Source: Alistipes sp. (GTDB lineage Bacteria; Bacteroidota; Bacteroidia; Bacteroidales; Rikenellaceae). Taken from it: a stretch of DNA of 26,353 nucleotides. Below, piece by piece: positions 23,756 to 26,353 of the stretch. The position numbers were made by a program, and so were the translations under genes. The notes beneath the pieces were generated by a model that worked only from the letters and a program-made list of their open reading frames with translations, searched no databases and was not told the DNA's origin. Every line of letters starts with the position of its first letter. The first letter of the stretch is position 1. The stretch lies in NCBI GenBank assembly GCA_017391665.1, contig JAFOXS010000237.1, forward strand, positions 1-26,353. The letters run 5' to 3'.

Positions 23756-25944
23756 TACTTTCTTTTGTTTCCTACGATAAGTTCAAAATCGAGTGTTCGG
23801 CGACGCATATCGACACCCTTGACTCTCACCCACACCTCTTCGCCAAAGACTATGCGGCGACCCGTTGCACGACCCACGACCTCAAAACGGGCATCGTCGT
23901 AGGCATAGTAGTCACCCTCGATATCACGCAGAAAGGCCATACCCTCGATGTGTGTATCATTCAGTTCGACATATATACCCCACTCGCTCATGCCCGAGAC
24001 GTGACCCTTGAACATCTGGCCAATCTTATCCTGCATGAACTCAACCATCTTGTACTTGATCGAAGCGCGCTCGGCCTCCGAAGCCACGATTTCGCGCTCG
24101 GTGGCATAGACACACTGAGCCTCAAGCTTGGTCTTATCGGCCGACTTACCCTCGGCCAGATAGCGGGCCAGCAGACGATGCACCATCATATCGGGATAGC
24201 GACGGATTGGCGACGTAAAATGGGTATAATATTTAAATGCAAGGCCATAGTGTCCCATATTATCGGTTGTATACAAAGCCTTCGACATGCTTCTAACGGC
24301 GAGCGTCGATATAGCATTTGCCTCGGGACGGCCCTTGATCTCTGTGACCAATTTATTTATAGCCTTGGCCACTGCACGACCCTTCGATGCACGGAACTGA
24401 TAGCCAAAACGTACGATAAAGTCGCGGAAACGGGTAAGTTTCTCCTCGTTGGGCTCGTCATGCACACGGTAAATCATCGTACGAGCTACCTTCTTACCGC
24501 CCACCATACGATAGGTGCAATACTCTGCCACCTTGCGGTTGGCAAGCAGCATAAACTCCTCGATAAGCTGATTCGACTCCTTCTGCTCCTTGGTATAAAC
24601 ACCCAGTGGCTTACCCTTCTCGTCAAGGATAAACTTAAACTCCTCGCGCTCGAAGCTGATGGCGCCATCCTTGAAACGACGTGCACGCATGGTCTGAGCC
24701 AGGCGGTTCAACACTGCGATCTCCTCGGCATAATCACCCACACCTGTTTCGATGCGAGCCTGCGCCTCGGCATAGGTAAAGCGACGATCGGAATAGATTA
24801 CCGTGCGACCAAACCACTCGTCCAGCACCTCGGCATTCTCGTTGAGTTTGAATACCGCTGAGAAACATAGTTTTTCCTCATTAGGACGTAGTGAGCACAA
24901 CTCATTACACAATCGTTCGGGCAACATCGGCACCGTGCGATCGACAAGGTACACCGACGTACCTCGATCTCGCGCCTCGCAGTCGAGCACATCATCGGGA
25001 CGAATATAGTGTGTCACATCGGCAATATGAACTCCCACCTCCCAGACGCCATCCTCAACCTTGCGGATTGACAGAGCATCGTCGAAGTCCTTAGCATCAG
25101 CCGGATCGATAGTAAAAGTCACAATATCACGAAAATCGCGTCTTTCAGCATAGTCGCGCTCCGTTATACGGCCATCGATGGCGAGTGCTGCATCCTCGAT
25201 CTCCTGCTCAAAGCGGTATGGCAAATCATACTCGGCAAGAATAGCATGCATCTCGGCATCGTTATCGCCCGTCTGACCCAGCACATCGACAATCACACCT
25301 CGTGGCGAGCGCAGCCCCTCGTGCCACTCCGTAACGCGGAACACCACCTTATCGCCATCCTTCACCTGCGGATATTCCTTGCGCGGAAAGAAGACATCCA
25401 TAGGGAGTTTGCGGGCATCGGGACGTACAAAAATTGCAGCACGACTTACCTCTGCAACGCCTACATATTGCTTATTGCTACGCTCGATGATGCGAGTTAC
25501 GGCACCCTCGGGATGATCACCCTCACGCACAGCTTGACGTTGGAGTACCACCTCCACACGGTCGCCCTCCAGTGCATAATTCACATTGCGCTGATGCACA
25601 TAGATATCGCTCTCAAGCGCCTCGACCTTAACATAGGCAGCTCCCGAGCCAATCATATCAACCACGCCCTCGTAGTGAGGCAGTTGAGATGTCGATAGCT
25701 GATACTTATCGCGCCCATGGCAATCCACAACTCCCTCCATAATGAGAGCCTCCACCACATCGCGCACAATATAGCGAGCCTCCTTCGAGTTTCCACCCGA
25801 AGCAGAGGTCAGTTGCTTTAGAGAAAATTCTCTATCGGGAAATTCGCGAAACATATTGATGATAAATGCCGCACGAATACTCTTAGAATCTGTCGGCGCA
25901 CCATTGCGGGCCGCCCTTCTATCTCGTTTTTTTAACTGTTTCAT
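23755..25944 (-). CDS. rnr: Ribonuclease R (RNase II family 3'-5' exoribonuclease)
   Basis: RNase R degrades structured RNA processively from the 3' end and helps in rRNA and mRNA turnover. The 729-residue protein contains an N-terminal winged-helix region (FIINMFREFPDREFSLKQL), cold-shock/OB domains, then the RNB catalytic domain with IDPADAKDFDDA (279-290; metal-binding Asp280, Asp286, Asp288, Asp289) and TSPIRRYPDMMVHR further on. A C-terminal S1 domain begins near KGHVSGMSEWGIYVEL, and the protein ends in a short basic tail. Its start overlaps the upstream amidohydrolase stop by 4 nt (ATGA), and its stop overlaps mqnC by 1 nt, so the three genes are translationally linked. Confidence 0.96.
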   Translation of the reverse strand: MKQLKKRDRRAARNGAPTDSKSIRAAFIINMFREFPDREFSLKQLTSASGGNSKEARYIVRDVVEALIMEGVVDCHGRDKYQLSTSQLPHYEGVVDMIGSGAAYVKVEALESDIYVHQRNVNYALEGDRVEVVLQRQAVREGDHPEGAVTRIIERSNKQYVGVAEVSRAAIFVRPDARKLPMDVFFPRKEYPQVKDGDKVVFRVTEWHEGLRSPRGVIVDVLGQTGDNDAEMHAILAEYDLPYRFEQEIEDAALAIDGRITERDYAERRDFRDIVTFTIDPADAKDFDDALSIRKVEDGVWEVGVHIADVTHYIRPDDVLDCEARDRGTSVYLVDRTVPMLPERLCNELCSLRPNEEKLCFSAVFKLNENAEVLDEWFGRTVIYSDRRFTYAEAQARIETGVGDYAEEIAVLNRLAQTMRARRFKDGAISFEREEFKFILDEKGKPLGVYTKEQKESNQLIEEFMLLANRKVAEYCTYRMVGGKKVARTMIYRVHDEPNEEKLTRFRDFIVRFGYQFRASKGRAVAKAINKLVTEIKGRPEANAISTLAVRSMSKALYTTDNMGHYGLAFKYYTHFTSPIRRYPDMMVHRLLARYLAEGKSADKTKLEAQCVYATEREIVASEAERASIKYKMVEFMQDKIGQMFKGHVSGMSEWGIYVELNDTHIEGMAFLRDIEGDYYAYDDARFEVVGRATGRRIVFGEEVWVRVKGVDMRRRTLDFELIVGNKRK

Positions 25945-26353
25945 TTGTTCAGAATACTTAATGAGAGTTGATACATAAACTCCTCGCCAATGGCAAGCGC
26001 TCGCTCATCGGGCAGGAACGATGCCGTATGCTTACGGCCTGCCGCACGGCCCACGCCTAGTCGATAATAGAGCGAAGGATAGAGCTGCGAATAGCATCCG
26101 AAATCCTCCTCGCCTTCGATACGTTCCAGATCGCGCACCACAAAACCGCAGCTATCGGCCATGAGCATCGCCTCGTAGGTAAGTTGGGTGTCGTTCTCAA
26201 CGCATGGGTATCCGTCATGGATATCCACACTAACCCCAACATCATACTTATACTCCACCTCCTCGACCGCATGTGCAATCATATCCTTGATACGCAATCG
26301 CAGCTTCTCGTCAAAGGAGCGCATCATCGCCTCACAGCGGCACTGCTCGGGCA
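25941..26353 (-). CDS. M20-family amidohydrolase, C-terminal part (5' end outside window)
   Basis: Only the last 136 or so residues are visible. The frame is open to the window edge, and the residues before the internal Met at 26327 (PEQCRCEA) belong to the same protein, so the gene starts beyond 26353. The segment CRCEAMMRSFDEKLRLRIKD is the strand corresponding to the GTVRTFDE signature of the AbgB/HipO/amidohydrolase branch of M20. The C-terminal GEEDFGCYSQLYPSLYYRLG matches the GSEDF-type metal-ligand region, with Cys in place of the usual Ser/Ala. These enzymes hydrolyse N-acyl amino acids or similar amides; the substrate is unknown. The stop overlaps the rnr start (ATGA). This is not the same M20 subfamily as the deacylase in the arg operon. 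Confidence 0.85.
   Translation of the reverse strand, partial: PEQCRCEAMMRSFDEKLRLRIKDMIAHAVEEVEYKYDVGVSVDIHDGYPCVENDTQLTYEAMLMADSCGFVVRDLERIEGEEDFGCYSQLYPSLYYRLGVGRAAGRKHTASFLPDERALAIGEEFMYQLSLSILNK

Noticed and set aside
23725..24861. 378-codon plus-strand open frame opposite rnr and mqnC
   Set aside because: It is antisense to the rnr catalytic region, is low in family-like features, and crosses the rnr/mqnC boundary. It is a shadow frame.

Overview
The window looks like an ordinary chromosomal segment of a gut Bacteroidales bacterium, most likely Alistipes or another Rikenellaceae. Reasons: several upstream regions carry the Bacteroidetes -7 promoter box TAnnTTTG; start codons are preceded by A-rich leaders rather than strong Shine-Dalgarno sites; the gene set is typical of the group (M64 peptidase, tig-clpP-clpX, argR facing GNAT-argG-argC-argD, DivIC-like protein). 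The genus is inferred from sequence character, not from a search. No tRNA, rRNA, CRISPR array, insertion sequence or phage gene was seen.

Positions 1-7415 read rightward. A response regulator cut by the window edge is followed by a secreted M64 metallopeptidase that ends in a strong terminator. A promoter with a structured leader of about 150 nt then opens the unit ackA-ptb-buk-aroQ-flippase. The three acid-kinase and acyltransferase genes make ATP from acyl-CoA during fermentation. The unit meets argH tail to tail with 2 bp between stop codons.

Positions 7418-14671 read leftward and form the arginine operon, in transcription order GNAT acetyltransferase, argG, argC, argD, argB, M20 deacylase (argE-like), argH. 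The divergent argR starts at 14986. The 314-bp region between them carries three TATGC/GCATA palindromes. One lies exactly between the -33 and -7 boxes of the operon promoter, where a repressor would act. No ornithine/acylornithine carbamoyltransferase gene is present. A near-complete 101-nt palindrome sits inside the operon between argG and argC.

Positions 15454-26353 read leftward as several units: hpt-queE-divIC-like; tkt; clpP-clpX; tig, which carries a one-base frameshift; and an M20 amidohydrolase (cut by the window end)-rnr-mqnC, whose reading frames overlap by 1-4 nt. MqnC indicates menaquinone synthesis by the futalosine route.

I found no clear undescribed multi-gene system. The items most worth checking are the palindromic element at 12727-12827, the arg promoter palindromes, the tig frameshift, and the altered arginine-binding motif in ArgR.
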